Program-made: the position numbers and the translations under genes | In this document: piece by piece, positions 16,469 to 25,633 of the stretch | How the letters are laid out: each line of letters starts with the position of its first letter | Position numbering within the stretch: the first letter of the stretch is position 1 | Notes under the pieces: generated by a model | Seen by the model: only the letters and a program-made list of their open reading frames with translations | Database searches by the model: none | Told to the model about the DNA's origin: nothing | NCBI RefSeq assembly: GCF_002220365.1 | Contig: NZ_MTHB01000185.1 | Span: 26,205 to 90,204, forward strand | From: Caballeronia sordidicola | GTDB lineage: Bacteria; Pseudomonadota; Gammaproteobacteria; Burkholderiales; Burkholderiaceae | DNA: 64,000 bases | Direction of reading: 5' to 3'

Positions 16469-18259
16469 ATGAGCTATAGAGCGCCGGTCAAGGACATGCT
16501 GTTCGTGATGAAAGAACTAGCCGATATAGAAAGCATCGCGGCGTTGCCGGGTTTCGAGGACGCCGGTCTCGACACCGCGCAGGCCGTACTCGAAGAAGCC
16601 GCGCGTTTTAACAACGAAGTCGTCGCGCCGTTGAACTTCGAAGGCGACAAGAACCCAAGCTTTTGGAAGAACGGCGAGGTCACGACCACGCCCGGGTTCA
16701 AAGAGGCTTTCCGTCAATTCGGCGAGGGCGGCTGGCAGGGTGTGCTGCATCCGGTCGAGTACGAAGGCCAGGGGTTGCCCAAGCTGATCGCGACCCCCTG
16801 CATCGAGATGCTGAACTCGGCGAATTTGTCGTTTGCGTTGTGCCCGCTGCTCACCGATGGCGCTATCGAAGCGTTGCTGACCGCTGGGACCGAGGAACAG
16901 AAGCAGCTCTTCGTGCCAAAGCTGATCTCGGGCGTTTGGACCGGGACGATGAATCTCACCGAGCCGCAAGCCGGCTCCGATCTCGCGCTGGTCCGCACAC
17001 GCGCCGAGCCGCAGGGCGATGGCACGTTCAAGATCTTCGGTACGAAGATCTTCATCACCTACGGCGAGCACGACATGGCGGAGAACATCGTCCATCTCGT
17101 GCTGGCGCGCACGCCCAACGCGCCCGACGGCGTGAAGGGCATCTCGCTCTTCCTGGTGCCGAAGTTCATCACCGATGAAAACGGCACGCTTGGCGCTCGC
17201 AACGACGTGCATTGCGTATCGATTGAACACAAGCTCGGGATCAAGGCGAGTCCGACAGCCGTGCTGCAATTTGGCGATCACGGCGGCGCCCTTGGCCAGT
17301 TGATCGGCGAGCAAAATCGCGGGCTGGAGTACATGTTCATCATGATGAACGCGGCGCGGTTCGCGGTCGGATTGCAGGGCGTTGCAGTGTCAGAGCGGGC
17401 GTATCAGAAGGCCGTCGCGTTCGCGAAGGATCGCGTGCAAAGCCGGCCGGTCGATGGCTCCGCCAAACAGCCGGTGTCGATCATTCATCACCCCGACGTG
17501 CGCCGCATGCTGTCCACCATGCGCGCGTTAACCGAAGGGTCGCGCGCGCTGGCTTACGTGGCGGCGGCACATTGCGACCTCGCGCATCATCATCCCGATG
17601 AAGCCGCGCGCGCCAGCCATCAGGCGATCTACGAATTTCTCGTGCCGATCGTGAAGGGCTGGAGCACGGAGCTTTCCATCGATGTCGCGAGCCTTGGCGT
17701 GCAGGTTCACGGCGGCATGGGTTTCATCGAGGAAACGGGCGCGGCGCAGTATTACCGCGATGCCCGCATTCTCACCATCTACGAAGGCACGACTGCGATT
17801 CAGGCCAACGACCTGATTGGCCGCAAGACCGTGCGTGATGGCGGCGCGACCGCTCAGGCGATTCTGGCGCAGATGGATCAGACCCTCGCGCAACTAGCCG
17901 GGCGCGACGGGCAGGCGTTCAAGTCGATGCATCGGCATTTGAGCGCGGGAAGCCTGTCGCTGGCACGGGTGGTCGAGTTCATGGTGGCCAAGGTGAAAAG
18001 CGATCCGAACGCAGTCTTTGCCGGCAGCGTGCCGTATCTGAAGCTGGCCGGCATTGTGCTCGGAGGATGGCAAATGGCGCGCGCTCTGCTGGTGGCGTCT
18101 GACAAGCGAAGCGAGGACGAAGCGTTTTATGGCGCCAAGATCGCGACGGCCCGGTTTTTCGCGGAGCATATCTTGTCGCAAGCGCCAGGCATTGAAGCAT
18201 CGATCGTTAGCGGCAACTGGCAGGAAGGGTATCTCGCGCTGAGCGAGGACCAGTTCTGA
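16469..18259 (+). CDS. Acyl-CoA dehydrogenase (long form with C-terminal extension)
   Basis: The 596-residue flavoenzyme introduces a trans-2 double bond into an acyl-CoA and hands electrons to ETF, whose genes lie just upstream. Visible are the flavin/substrate segments MNLTEPQAGSDL (about 153-164) and KIFITYGEH, and the catalytic Glu in the ILTIYEGTTAIQ loop (about 431-442). The extra C-terminal domain places it in the group that includes DmdC-like and FadE-like enzymes. The chain-length preference cannot be told. GGGGGAG precedes the ATG at ideal spacing, and a strong terminator follows. Confidence 0.93.
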   Translation: MSYRAPVKDMLFVMKELADIESIAALPGFEDAGLDTAQAVLEEAARFNNEVVAPLNFEGDKNPSFWKNGEVTTTPGFKEAFRQFGEGGWQGVLHPVEYEGQGLPKLIATPCIEMLNSANLSFALCPLLTDGAIEALLTAGTEEQKQLFVPKLISGVWTGTMNLTEPQAGSDLALVRTRAEPQGDGTFKIFGTKIFITYGEHDMAENIVHLVLARTPNAPDGVKGISLFLVPKFITDENGTLGARNDVHCVSIEHKLGIKASPTAVLQFGDHGGALGQLIGEQNRGLEYMFIMMNAARFAVGLQGVAVSERAYQKAVAFAKDRVQSRPVDGSAKQPVSIIHHPDVRRMLSTMRALTEGSRALAYVAAAHCDLAHHHPDEAARASHQAIYEFLVPIVKGWSTELSIDVASLGVQVHGGMGFIEETGAAQYYRDARILTIYEGTTAIQANDLIGRKTVRDGGATAQAILAQMDQTLAQLAGRDGQAFKSMHRHLSAGSLSLARVVEFMVAKVKSDPNAVFAGSVPYLKLAGIVLGGWQMARALLVASDKRSEDEAFYGAKIATARFFAEHILSQAPGIEASIVSGNWQEGYLALSEDQF

Positions 18260-18284
18260 TTTGCTGAGGTTAAGCGGGTCCATG

Positions 18285-18322
18285 AAAAATGCCGTTCGAC
18301 GAAAGTCGAACGGCATTTTTTT
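18285..18322. terminator. Bidirectional terminator between the acyl-CoA dehydrogenase gene and dadA
   Basis: AAAAATGCCGTTCGAC and GTCGAACGGCATTTTT form a 16-bp perfect stem with a GAAA tetraloop, with A and T runs on either side. It serves the two convergent genes. Confidence 0.95.
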
Positions 18323-18358
18323 AAAGCGTGCGCTCGCCGCTACGCGTGAAAATCCAAC

Positions 18359-19651
18359 TCACGCACTTGCATACGACGGCCGCGTGCTCGTGTGCGTTTC
18401 GCCGAGATAACGGTGCACCGACAAATCGTCGGACTGGATGGCCGGCTGTTTGCCCGACATCAAGTCGGCCAGCAGCTGGCCCGAGCCGCACGACATGGTC
18501 CAACCCAGGGTGCCGTGACCCGTATTGAGGAACAGGTTCGGCAGCGGCGTACGGCCGACGATAGGCGTGCCGTCCGGCGTCATCGGGCGCAATCCGGTCC
18601 AGAACGATGCCTTCGCGGTATCGCCGCCACCGGGGAACAGGTCGTTCACGCACATTTCCAGCGTCTCGCGACGCGCCTGGCTCAGCGATTTGTCGAAGCC
18701 GACGATCTCCGCCATTCCGCCGACACGAATCCGGTCATCGAAACGGGTGATCGCGATCTTGTACGTTTCGTCGAGCACGGTGGAAACCGGCGCGGCGCTT
18801 TCGTTCGCGATGGGTGCCGTGATCGAATAGCCCTTCAGCGGATACACCGGGATATCGACAAGACTGCCCAGCAGTTTCGTGGAGTAAGAGCCCAGCGCGA
18901 CCACGTATGAATCACCGCGAATGGTCTCTCCACCGCACTGCACGCCCGCAATGCGGCCGCCGCTTACCGCGAGCGCGTCGATTGGAGTGTTGTAACGGAA
19001 TTTCACGCCGAGCTGTTCGGCCATTGCCGCGAGGCGCGTGGTGAATTTTTGGCAATCGCCGGTTTCGTCGTTCGGCAGACGCAAACCGCCGGTCAGCTTG
19101 TGCGATACGGCGGCAAGCGCCGGTTCCGCGTTTTGCAATTCAGCCGGCGTAAGCAATTCGAACGGCACGTTTGCATCGCGCAACACGGCGATGTCCTTCG
19201 CGGCGCCATCGAGTTGTTGCTGGGTCCGAAAAACCTGCAGCGTGCCACCCGTGCGGCCTTCGTAATTGATACCTGTGTCCGCGCGCAACGCCTGCAGGCA
19301 GTCGCGGCTGTATTCGGCCAGGCGCACCATACGCCCCTTGTTGACCGAATAGCGCGCCTGCGTGCAGTTCTGCAGCATTTGCCACATCCACTTTAATTGA
19401 AACGACGTTCCGTCCAGACGGATGGCGAGCGGCGCGTGTTTCTCAAACATCCATTTGATTGCCTTGAACGGCACGCCCGGCGCAGCCCACGGCGATGCGT
19501 AACCCGGCGAGATCTGACCCGCGTTCGCGAAACTCGTTTCTAGCGCCGGTCCCGCTTCACGATCGATCACGGTCACTTCGTGCCCCGCACGCGCCAGATA
19601 GTAGGCACTCGTGACGCCGACAACACCGCTTCCCAGAATTACGACTCGCAT
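18359..19651 (-). CDS. dadA: D-amino acid dehydrogenase small subunit
   Basis: This membrane-associated flavoprotein oxidises D-amino acids, mainly D-alanine, to 2-oxoacids and passes electrons to the respiratory chain. The 430-residue protein begins with the FAD motif GSGVVGVTSAYYLARAGHEV (residues 7-26). It ends with the DAO-type GLRPMTPDGTPIVG and HGTLGWTMSCGSG segments, as in DadA. It is transcribed away from an Lrp/AsnC-type regulator 150 bases to the right. Lrp-type control of dad genes by alanine is known in enterobacteria and pseudomonads. Confidence 0.95.
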   Translation of the reverse strand: MRVVILGSGVVGVTSAYYLARAGHEVTVIDREAGPALETSFANAGQISPGYASPWAAPGVPFKAIKWMFEKHAPLAIRLDGTSFQLKWMWQMLQNCTQARYSVNKGRMVRLAEYSRDCLQALRADTGINYEGRTGGTLQVFRTQQQLDGAAKDIAVLRDANVPFELLTPAELQNAEPALAAVSHKLTGGLRLPNDETGDCQKFTTRLAAMAEQLGVKFRYNTPIDALAVSGGRIAGVQCGGETIRGDSYVVALGSYSTKLLGSLVDIPVYPLKGYSITAPIANESAAPVSTVLDETYKIAITRFDDRIRVGGMAEIVGFDKSLSQARRETLEMCVNDLFPGGGDTAKASFWTGLRPMTPDGTPIVGRTPLPNLFLNTGHGTLGWTMSCGSGQLLADLMSGKQPAIQSDDLSVHRYLGETHTSTRPSYASA

Positions 19652-19801
19652 GTCTTGCTCCGTGCAAAGTGTGTCCGCCGGTCATTCGCTTCGTTTCGAC
19701 ATGAAGCCATGTGAGTAGCGGGTTACATAGTGGTATCGACTATAGTATTGATACGTAGGCAGTTTTTGTTATTGTATTTATTCATTTTTCAGTGGAAAGC
19801 A

Positions 19802-20290
19802 ATGAGAACGCAACGAAATTCAGTACGAGAACTCGATAAGATCGATCGCCGCATTCTGAAGATCCTTCAACAGGACGGTCGTATGGCGATGAAAGACCTG
19901 GCTGAGCAGGTCGGGCTCTCGGTGACGCCGTGCATTGAACGCGTCAAACGCATGGAGCGTGACCAGGTGATCGCGGGGTACTACGCGAGGGTGAATCCGC
20001 ATCAGTTGGGCGCTTCGCTGCTGGTATTCGTCGAGATCACCCTCGATCACAAAAGCGGCAACATGTTCGAGCAGTTCCGGCGCGAGGTGCAGCGCATTCC
20101 CGAGGTGCTGGAATGCCATCTCGTGTCCGGCGATTTCGACTACCTGATCAAGGCGCGTATTGGTGAAATGGCCGATTACCGCAAACTGCTCGGCGACATC
20201 CTGCTGCAACTGCCGGGCGCCGTGCAGTCGAAAAGTTATGTGGTGATGGAGGAAATCAAGGAAACGCTGACCATCGCCGTGGACGCCTGA
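19802..20290 (+). CDS. Lrp/AsnC family transcriptional regulator
   Basis: The 162-residue protein has an N-terminal HTH (DKIDRRILKILQQDGRMAMKDLAEQVG, residues 11-37) and a C-terminal RAM ligand domain (about 73-150). Its length and sequence are typical of alanine- or leucine-responsive Lrp proteins. ATG 19802 is chosen because the frame's 24 upstream residues lie in AT-rich promoter DNA. It is divergent from dadA with a 150-base shared AT-rich region, so it most likely controls dadA in response to an amino acid (a DadR-type role). That link is inferred from layout. Confidence 0.9.
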   Translation: MRTQRNSVRELDKIDRRILKILQQDGRMAMKDLAEQVGLSVTPCIERVKRMERDQVIAGYYARVNPHQLGASLLVFVEITLDHKSGNMFEQFRREVQRIPEVLECHLVSGDFDYLIKARIGEMADYRKLLGDILLQLPGAVQSKSYVVMEEIKETLTIAVDA

Positions 20291-20297
20291 AAAGAGC

Positions 20298-20332
20298 TTG
20301 CGGCCGCGGTAACTTACTGTATATTCATACAG
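20298..20332 (+). promoter_or_regulatory. Promoter with an overlapping SOS-box-like palindrome
   Basis: TTGCGG (20298-20303) and TATATT (20320-20325) with a 16-base spacer make a plausible sigma-70 promoter. Overlapping the -10 is CTGTATATTCATACAG (20317-20332), which fits the LexA box pattern CTGT-N8-ACAG with an AT-rich centre. The next gene starts 27 bases further on. Confidence 0.7.
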
Positions 20333-20358
20333 TGTTTTCCTGCTTTCACTCCCCGTCC

Positions 20359-21504
20359 ATGGCTTCTCACGACAACGAATATCCTGTTGCTCCTCCCGCG
20401 CCGCTCAAGGGCCGAGGGGCGGTCACGAACATGCAGGGGCGCTACGAGAAGGACGAGCGGGAGCGTGTAGATGACGGCTGGACGTATATCGGTGAGGACG
20501 GGGAAACCAACGACGCGCCGTCGCTGCGCACGCAAGTGTTCGAGGAACGCGCGAAGAGCATTCTGACGCGAAATTCATCCCCGGATATTCCGTTTGGGGT
20601 ATCGCTTAACCCTTACCGCGGCTGCGAGCATGGTTGTATCTATTGCTTCGCGCGGCCTACGCATAGCTATTTGGGGTTATCGCCGGGACTGGATTTCGAA
20701 AGCCAGATCTACGCCAAGATCAATGCCGGCGAATTGCTTGAGCGGGAATTGGACAAACCGTCCTATCAGCCGGAGCCAATCGCTCTGGGCGTGATTACTG
20801 ACGCGTATCAGCCTGTCGAACGGAATTTGCGGATCACGCGGCGGGTGATCGAGATCCTGAGCGAGCGAGGGCATCCGTTCGCGGCAATCACGAAGTCGTC
20901 GTTGATCGAAAGGGATATCGACCTGCTCGCACCCATGGCGCAGAAAGGTCAGGTCATGGCTGCAATCACCATAACCACGCTGGATGCGGACATCGCCCGC
21001 ACGCTCGAACCGCGCGCAGCCACGCCTTCAAGAAGGCTGCGCACTATCCGGGCGCTGACCGAAGCGGGCATTCCAGTCGGTGTCAGCGTCGCGCCCGTTA
21101 TTCCGTTCGTCACGGAACCGGACATGGAACGGGTGCTGGAAGCCTGCGCAGAAGCAGGGGCGACGAGTGCGAGTTACATCGTTTTGCGCTTGCCGTGGGA
21201 GGTGGCGCCGCTGTTCAAGGACTGGCTCGCGGCACATTTCCCGGATCGGGCGGAGCGTGTGATGGGGCGTGTGCGCGATATGCGCGGCGGCAAGGACTAC
21301 GACTCGGATTTCTCGAAGCGGATGAAAGGCGAAGGGTTATGGGCCGACATGCTCAAGCAGCGCTTTCATAACGCCACGAAGCGGCTTGGCCTGAATCAAC
21401 GGCAGCGCGGAATTCTGGATATGTCGGAATTTCGGCATGTTGAGAAGGTGGTGGGTCGACATCCGCGTGCAGCCGTGGACAGTGCGCAGATGAAGTTGTT
21501 TTGA
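20359..21504 (+). CDS. PA0069-family radical SAM protein (spore-photoproduct-lyase-like)
   Basis: The 381-residue protein has a radical SAM CxxxCxxC cluster site (Cys89, Cys93, Cys96, in GCEHGCIYC) followed by a TIM-barrel-type core with the LGVITDAYQPVE segment. It belongs to the family related to SplB, the enzyme that repairs spore photoproduct in DNA. The reaction of the PA0069 group is not established. The start at ATG 20359 has little ribosome site. It sits immediately downstream of an SOS-box-like palindrome, which suggests induction by DNA damage. Confidence 0.85.
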   Translation: MASHDNEYPVAPPAPLKGRGAVTNMQGRYEKDERERVDDGWTYIGEDGETNDAPSLRTQVFEERAKSILTRNSSPDIPFGVSLNPYRGCEHGCIYCFARPTHSYLGLSPGLDFESQIYAKINAGELLERELDKPSYQPEPIALGVITDAYQPVERNLRITRRVIEILSERGHPFAAITKSSLIERDIDLLAPMAQKGQVMAAITITTLDADIARTLEPRAATPSRRLRTIRALTEAGIPVGVSVAPVIPFVTEPDMERVLEACAEAGATSASYIVLRLPWEVAPLFKDWLAAHFPDRAERVMGRVRDMRGGKDYDSDFSKRMKGEGLWADMLKQRFHNATKRLGLNQRQRGILDMSEFRHVEKVVGRHPRAAVDSAQMKLF

Positions 21505-21552
21505 AGCGTGGCCGTAGCGACTGCCGGGCAGCGCCGCTGCGGTCCGTGAGCC

Positions 21553-22047
21553 CTACTGCGACAACTCTTTAGCTGCTTGAACCTGGCCTTCGAAGTAAGT
21601 CTGGAAGGTGACGGCAAGACCTGCCATCAGCAGGAACGCGCCAAACAACAAAGAAAAGATCACGACGAAAATGACTGTCCAGCCGGATTCGCTTTGTTGG
21701 CCGGTTTGCGCATTGAATTGAGCATCCCATTTGTCGTCGGGCCTCAAGCCGTAGACGATCGCCGACAAGAACGCCGCCAGCAGTGAAATGGCGCCGGGCA
21801 CGACCAGGATCCAGCCGAGAATCGACGCCCGATCGGTTGCTGCTAGCAGCATGTAACCGGCCACGCCCATCAGGATGCCAATAATGTGCGCCCAGCCGAA
21901 CTTGTCGCGCAAACCGTACAAATAAAAGCGATGCGCGCCAATACTGCCGAAAAAGAAGGCGAGCGCGGCGGTCAGCGTTTTCGAGCGGAAACGCCCGTTC
22001 GACGTTGGTTTCGATGGGTGCGAAGCAGTGGACGGCGAGTTGTTCAT
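21553..22047 (-). CDS. TM2 domain membrane protein
   Basis: The 164-residue protein has a TM2 module: FFFGSIGAHRFYLYG (residues 31-45) followed by two hydrophobic helices. Two further helices near residues 69-95 and 122-146 give four membrane spans in all. TM2 proteins are widespread and mostly of unknown function. The start at ATG 22047 drops 22 upstream residues lacking conservation. The gene lies downstream of the sugar dehydrogenase on the same strand with a 171-base gap. No more specific role can be given. Confidence 0.75.
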   Translation of the reverse strand: MNNSPSTASHPSKPTSNGRFRSKTLTAALAFFFGSIGAHRFYLYGLRDKFGWAHIIGILMGVAGYMLLAATDRASILGWILVVPGAISLLAAFLSAIVYGLRPDDKWDAQFNAQTGQQSESGWTVIFVVIFSLLFGAFLLMAGLAVTFQTYFEGQVQAAKELSQ

Positions 22048-22218
22048 CGGGAAACGAAAAGGAAAATGCAGTGGGCAATGGGCGCGGATTGGCGCAAACG
22101 GGAGCAGTGTCACGCCGACGCGGCATTCTACGCCCGCAGGGACGAGCGCTCACGCGGCTAAAAGGCTCAGCGCGCAGTGATCAAGTCGTGGCAACGTCAC
22201 TGCAAGATCGCGGCGTCG

Positions 22219-23424
22219 TCAAGGTTGCGCGTACGTAATCCGGTAGATTGCACCCGCGTAGTCGTCGCTGACGAGAAGCGAGCCGTCGGGCATTGGCAGG
22301 ACATCGGCGGGACGACCCCAGACTTGTTCCTTCGGACGCAGCCAGCCTTGGGCGAAAGTCTCCATGCGCGGTTTCTCGCCATTCGCATCCGGCACAATTC
22401 TTACTACGCGATATCCCACCTTCGTGCTGCGGTTCCAGGAGCCGTGTTCCGCGATGAATATGTTGTTCTTATAGTCGGAGGGGAACATCGTGCCAGTATA
22501 GAAGCGCATGCCAAGCGATGCGACGTGTGCGCCCAGCTTGACCACGGGCGGCGTGAAACCGGAGCACGGATGGCCGGCGCCGAATTCAGGGTCTGCAACG
22601 TCGCCGCCGTGGTAGTAGGGAAAACCGAAGTCCATGCCGGCCTTCGGCGCGTGATTGAGCTTGTCGTCGGGGATATCGTCACCGAGCATGTCGCGACCGT
22701 TGTCGGTGAACCAGAGTTCTTTCGTTTGCGGATCCCAGTCGAAACCCACCGTGTTGCGCACGCCGTTCGCAAACACTTCGTAGTCGGTGCCGTTCGGGTT
22801 CATTCGGGCAATCAGCGCGTACCGTTTGGGATCCGGATTGCAAATGTTGCAAGGCGCGCCGGTTGGCACATACAGCTTGCCGTCCGGGCCGAACGCAATG
22901 AATTTCCAGCCGTGCGACCGGTCGGAAGGCAGTTTGTCGGTGACCACTACAGGTTTGGGCGGCGCCTCGAGGTGATCGTCTATGTCGTCGAAGCGCAGGA
23001 TGCGGGAGATCGCGGAGACATAGAGCGCGCCGTTGTGCCACGCCACGCCCGCCGGCTCGTCCAGACCTGACGCGATCACGTGTTTCGCAGTGACCCGTCC
23101 GTCCTTCAATTCGAGCGCGTAGACGTGTCCGTCGAGGCTGCCGGCGTAAAGTACGCCTTTAGGCGATAAAGCCATGGCGCGGGCGCTCGGGACGTCATCC
23201 GAGAGAACCGCGATGCTAAAGCCCGGCGGCAGTTTGATTTCGTCAATGGGCAGCGCCGCATGGGCGCCCCCTGCGATGAACGAACCGGCCAGCGCAACCA
23301 GCATATTCGCCGCTAAAAACGCAGCACGCGCCGAGCGAGCCAGGAGGGACCGGGCGAAACCTCTGTCAAAGCCGCTTGCCCCGCGCGAATCACCGCCAGA
23401 GAAACCTTTACCGCTGAAAGTCAT
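22219..23424 (-). CDS. PQQ-dependent sugar dehydrogenase (sorbosone dehydrogenase type), exported
   Basis: The 401-residue protein has a long basic N-terminus, a hydrophobic signal segment (about 31-52) ending in GGAHA, and a six-bladed beta-propeller. Diagnostic segments are LPPGFSIAVLSDDVPSAR near the start, then the central FGPDGKLYVPTGAPCNICNP, and finally RPADVLPMPDGSLLVSDD at the end. Related periplasmic enzymes oxidise aldoses or sorbosone with PQQ; the substrate here is unknown. The frame extends 41 residues upstream, but ATG 23424 gives the sensible export signal. Confidence 0.85.
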   Translation of the reverse strand: MTFSGKGFSGGDSRGASGFDRGFARSLLARSARAAFLAANMLVALAGSFIAGGAHAALPIDEIKLPPGFSIAVLSDDVPSARAMALSPKGVLYAGSLDGHVYALELKDGRVTAKHVIASGLDEPAGVAWHNGALYVSAISRILRFDDIDDHLEAPPKPVVVTDKLPSDRSHGWKFIAFGPDGKLYVPTGAPCNICNPDPKRYALIARMNPNGTDYEVFANGVRNTVGFDWDPQTKELWFTDNGRDMLGDDIPDDKLNHAPKAGMDFGFPYYHGGDVADPEFGAGHPCSGFTPPVVKLGAHVASLGMRFYTGTMFPSDYKNNIFIAEHGSWNRSTKVGYRVVRIVPDANGEKPRMETFAQGWLRPKEQVWGRPADVLPMPDGSLLVSDDYAGAIYRITYAQP

Positions 23425-23576
23425 AAGCGAGTTCAAATCTGTCTCCCCAAAATGACACTCCGCGCCCGCGCGGCGAAGTCTTGAAAAACCCGCTTTGCAC
23501 CGCGTCGGGGCGGGCGATGGTCGGTCGAACGACATGCCGCGGGCCACGTTCCATCTTGATTAATCGACGCAAGTGT

Positions 23577-23605
23577 TTGTTAAGGCTCCGTTTTGCCGCT
23601 ATAAT
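23577..23605 (+). promoter_or_regulatory. Sigma-70 promoter of the rpsP operon
   Basis: TTGTTA (23577-23582), a 17-base spacer and a perfect TATAAT (23600-23605) are followed by the leader and the rpsP start at 23651. This would drive rpsP-rimM-trmD-rplS. Confidence 0.85.
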
Positions 23606-23650
23606 CGCGTGTTTTGGTAGTTCCGAACCCCGGTTTTCAAGGATTTCAGC

Positions 23651-23905
23651 ATGGTTATCATCCGCTTGGCTCGTGGCGGCTCCAAGAAGCGCCCGTTTTA
23701 CAACATCGTTGCAACTGATTCGCGTAGCCGCCGTGATGGCCGCTTCATTGAACGCGTGGGTTTTTACAACCCGGTCGCGACCAAAGGCGAATCGCTGCGT
23801 ATCGCCCAGGACCGCCTGACGTACTGGCAAGACAACGGCGCGCAGTTGTCGCCGACGGTTGCACGTCTGGTCAAGCAATCGCAACAAGCTCAGCCGGCTG
23901 CTTAA
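23651..23905 (+). CDS. rpsP: 30S ribosomal protein S16
   Basis: S16 is a small-subunit assembly protein. The 84-residue product has the family start MVIIRLARGGSKKRPFYNIV and the expected length for proteobacteria. It is the first gene of the conserved rpsP-rimM-trmD-rplS operon and lies 46 bases after a near-consensus promoter. The codon use is that of a highly expressed gene. Confidence 0.98.
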   Translation: MVIIRLARGGSKKRPFYNIVATDSRSRRDGRFIERVGFYNPVATKGESLRIAQDRLTYWQDNGAQLSPTVARLVKQSQQAQPAA

Positions 23906-23984
23906 GTGCGCTTGCTGCAGTCGATCGTTTGGGTATTTGTGATCCGATCGATTCCAGCTGCCGAGGTTCGCGGGAGATTGGCTC

Positions 23985-24692
23985 ATGTCGTCACGTGATT
24001 CTGCTTCAGACTCAGGTTTGACAGCCGCACGTGGCGAAAAACCTGAGCCGAACGAGGCCACGTTTGGCGCGTTTGTCCGTAAGCCGGCAGCGCGTCGCGT
24101 GGCTGTCGACGCTTCAGATAGCGCAGGATCGATCGAGCCCGTAGAAAGTTTGCCCGATGACGCCATTGAAGTGGGTGCGATCGTCGACGCTTACGGACTG
24201 AAGGGCTGGGTCAAGATTGCGCCGCACGCGCATGCGGGTCATGGCGGTGACGCAATGCTCGCGGCAAAACGCTGGTGGCTGGTCAAGGGAAACGAGCGCA
24301 AGGTGGTTCGATGCCTTCAGTCCAAAGTGCATAGCGACACGGTCGTCGCGCACTTTGCAGGCAGCGATGACCGCGAGACAGCGTATGCGTTGCGTGGTCA
24401 CAGTATCCATGTGTTGCGCGGCGACTTTCCGAAGCTGACCGGTGATGACGAGTTCTACTGGGTCGATCTGATCGGCCTCGACGTCGTGAATGACGCAGAC
24501 GTGGCTTTAGGCCAGGTCGCGGGCATGATCGACAACGGCGCGCATTCCATCATGCGCGTGGAATTTCCGACTACGGGCAAGGACGGTTCGCCCGCAACCG
24601 GCGAACGGCTGATTCCGTTCGTTGGGGTATACGTCAAAACAGTGGATCAGGCGGCGCGCAGGATTGTCGTCGACTGGGACGCTGACTATTGA
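23985..24692 (+). CDS. rimM: Ribosome maturation factor RimM
   Basis: RimM binds the 30S head near S19 and helps 16S rRNA processing. The 235-residue protein is longer than E. coli RimM (182) because of about 55 extra N-terminal residues of low complexity before the conserved EVGAIVDAYGLKGWVKI (near 58-74). A PRC-barrel half with EFYWVDLIGLDVVN follows. The extension is typical of Burkholderia. The start at ATG 23985 rests on GGGAGATTGGCTC just before it. Confidence 0.95.
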   Translation: MSSRDSASDSGLTAARGEKPEPNEATFGAFVRKPAARRVAVDASDSAGSIEPVESLPDDAIEVGAIVDAYGLKGWVKIAPHAHAGHGGDAMLAAKRWWLVKGNERKVVRCLQSKVHSDTVVAHFAGSDDRETAYALRGHSIHVLRGDFPKLTGDDEFYWVDLIGLDVVNDADVALGQVAGMIDNGAHSIMRVEFPTTGKDGSPATGERLIPFVGVYVKTVDQAARRIVVDWDADY

Positions 24693-24720
24693 TCCATCGA
24701 TTCACTGCAAGGAGAGAGCG

Positions 24721-25491
24721 ATGCAGTTTGACGTCGTGACGCTCTTTCCCGAGATGTTTCGCGCACTGACCGATTGGGGTATTACCAGTCGGGCAGTGAA
24801 GCAGGAGCGGTTTGGTCTGCGCACGTGGAATCCTCGCGATTTCACCACGGACAATTATCGAACCATCGATGATCGCCCGTACGGCGGTGGCCCCGGCATG
24901 GTCATGCTGGCAAGGCCGCTGGAAGATGCGATCTCGGCTGCGAAAGCGGCGCAGGCGGAGCAGGGCATCAGCGGTTCGCGTGTGGTGATGATGTCGCCGC
25001 AAGGGAAAACGCTGAATCATGAGCGGGTGATGCAATTCGCTCAGGAACCCGGTCTCGTCGTGCTATGCGGCCGTTACGAAGCCATCGACCAGCGCTTGAT
25101 CGATCGTGTGGTTGACGAAGAAGTGAGTCTCGGCGACTTCGTGTTGTCGGGCGGCGAATTGCCGGCCATGGCGCTCATGGACGCAGTGGTGCGCCAGTTG
25201 CCCGGCGTGCTGAACGACTCGCAGTCGGCCGTGCAGGACAGTTTTGTCGATGTGCTGCTCGATTGCCCGCACTACACACGCCCGGAAGAATACGGCGGTG
25301 TACGGGTTCCGGATGTGCTGCTTGGCGGCCATCACAAGGAAATCGAGGCGTGGCGCCGGCGTGAGGCGCTAAAGAATACGCAGGAAAAGCGGCCCGATCT
25401 GATCGAACGGGCGCGCAAGGCTAAAATGTTGAGCCGTGTCGATGAGACATGGCTTGCAAGTCTCGCCAAGGAAAGATCCAAAGCGCAGTAG
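24721..25491 (+). CDS. trmD: tRNA (guanine-N1)-methyltransferase
   Basis: TrmD makes m1G37 in tRNAs that read CNN and some other codons, which prevents frameshifting. The 256-residue SPOUT enzyme shows the N-terminal FDVVTLFPEMF, the RPYGGGPGMVM loop near residue 55 and the knot region with LSGGELPAM near residue 142. ATG 24721 has GGAGAGAGCG just before it. A longer frame that starts in rimM was rejected. Confidence 0.97.
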   Translation: MQFDVVTLFPEMFRALTDWGITSRAVKQERFGLRTWNPRDFTTDNYRTIDDRPYGGGPGMVMLARPLEDAISAAKAAQAEQGISGSRVVMMSPQGKTLNHERVMQFAQEPGLVVLCGRYEAIDQRLIDRVVDEEVSLGDFVLSGGELPAMALMDAVVRQLPGVLNDSQSAVQDSFVDVLLDCPHYTRPEEYGGVRVPDVLLGGHHKEIEAWRRREALKNTQEKRPDLIERARKAKMLSRVDETWLASLAKERSKAQ

Positions 25492-25633
25492 GTTTTGGAA
25501 GGCAAATACGAGGCGAGACGAAAGGGCGGTGCCCGGCTTGTGAATTCAAGCGGGCGCCAGATGTGAACCCATCCTCTACCGGGGCCACTGATAGTGGCAA
25601 ACAACTCCGGCAAGATGGCACCAGGAGTCGGTA

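Noticed and set aside
22177..23070. 297-codon plus-strand frame
   Set aside because: It is antisense to the PQQ-type dehydrogenase and shows shadow composition.
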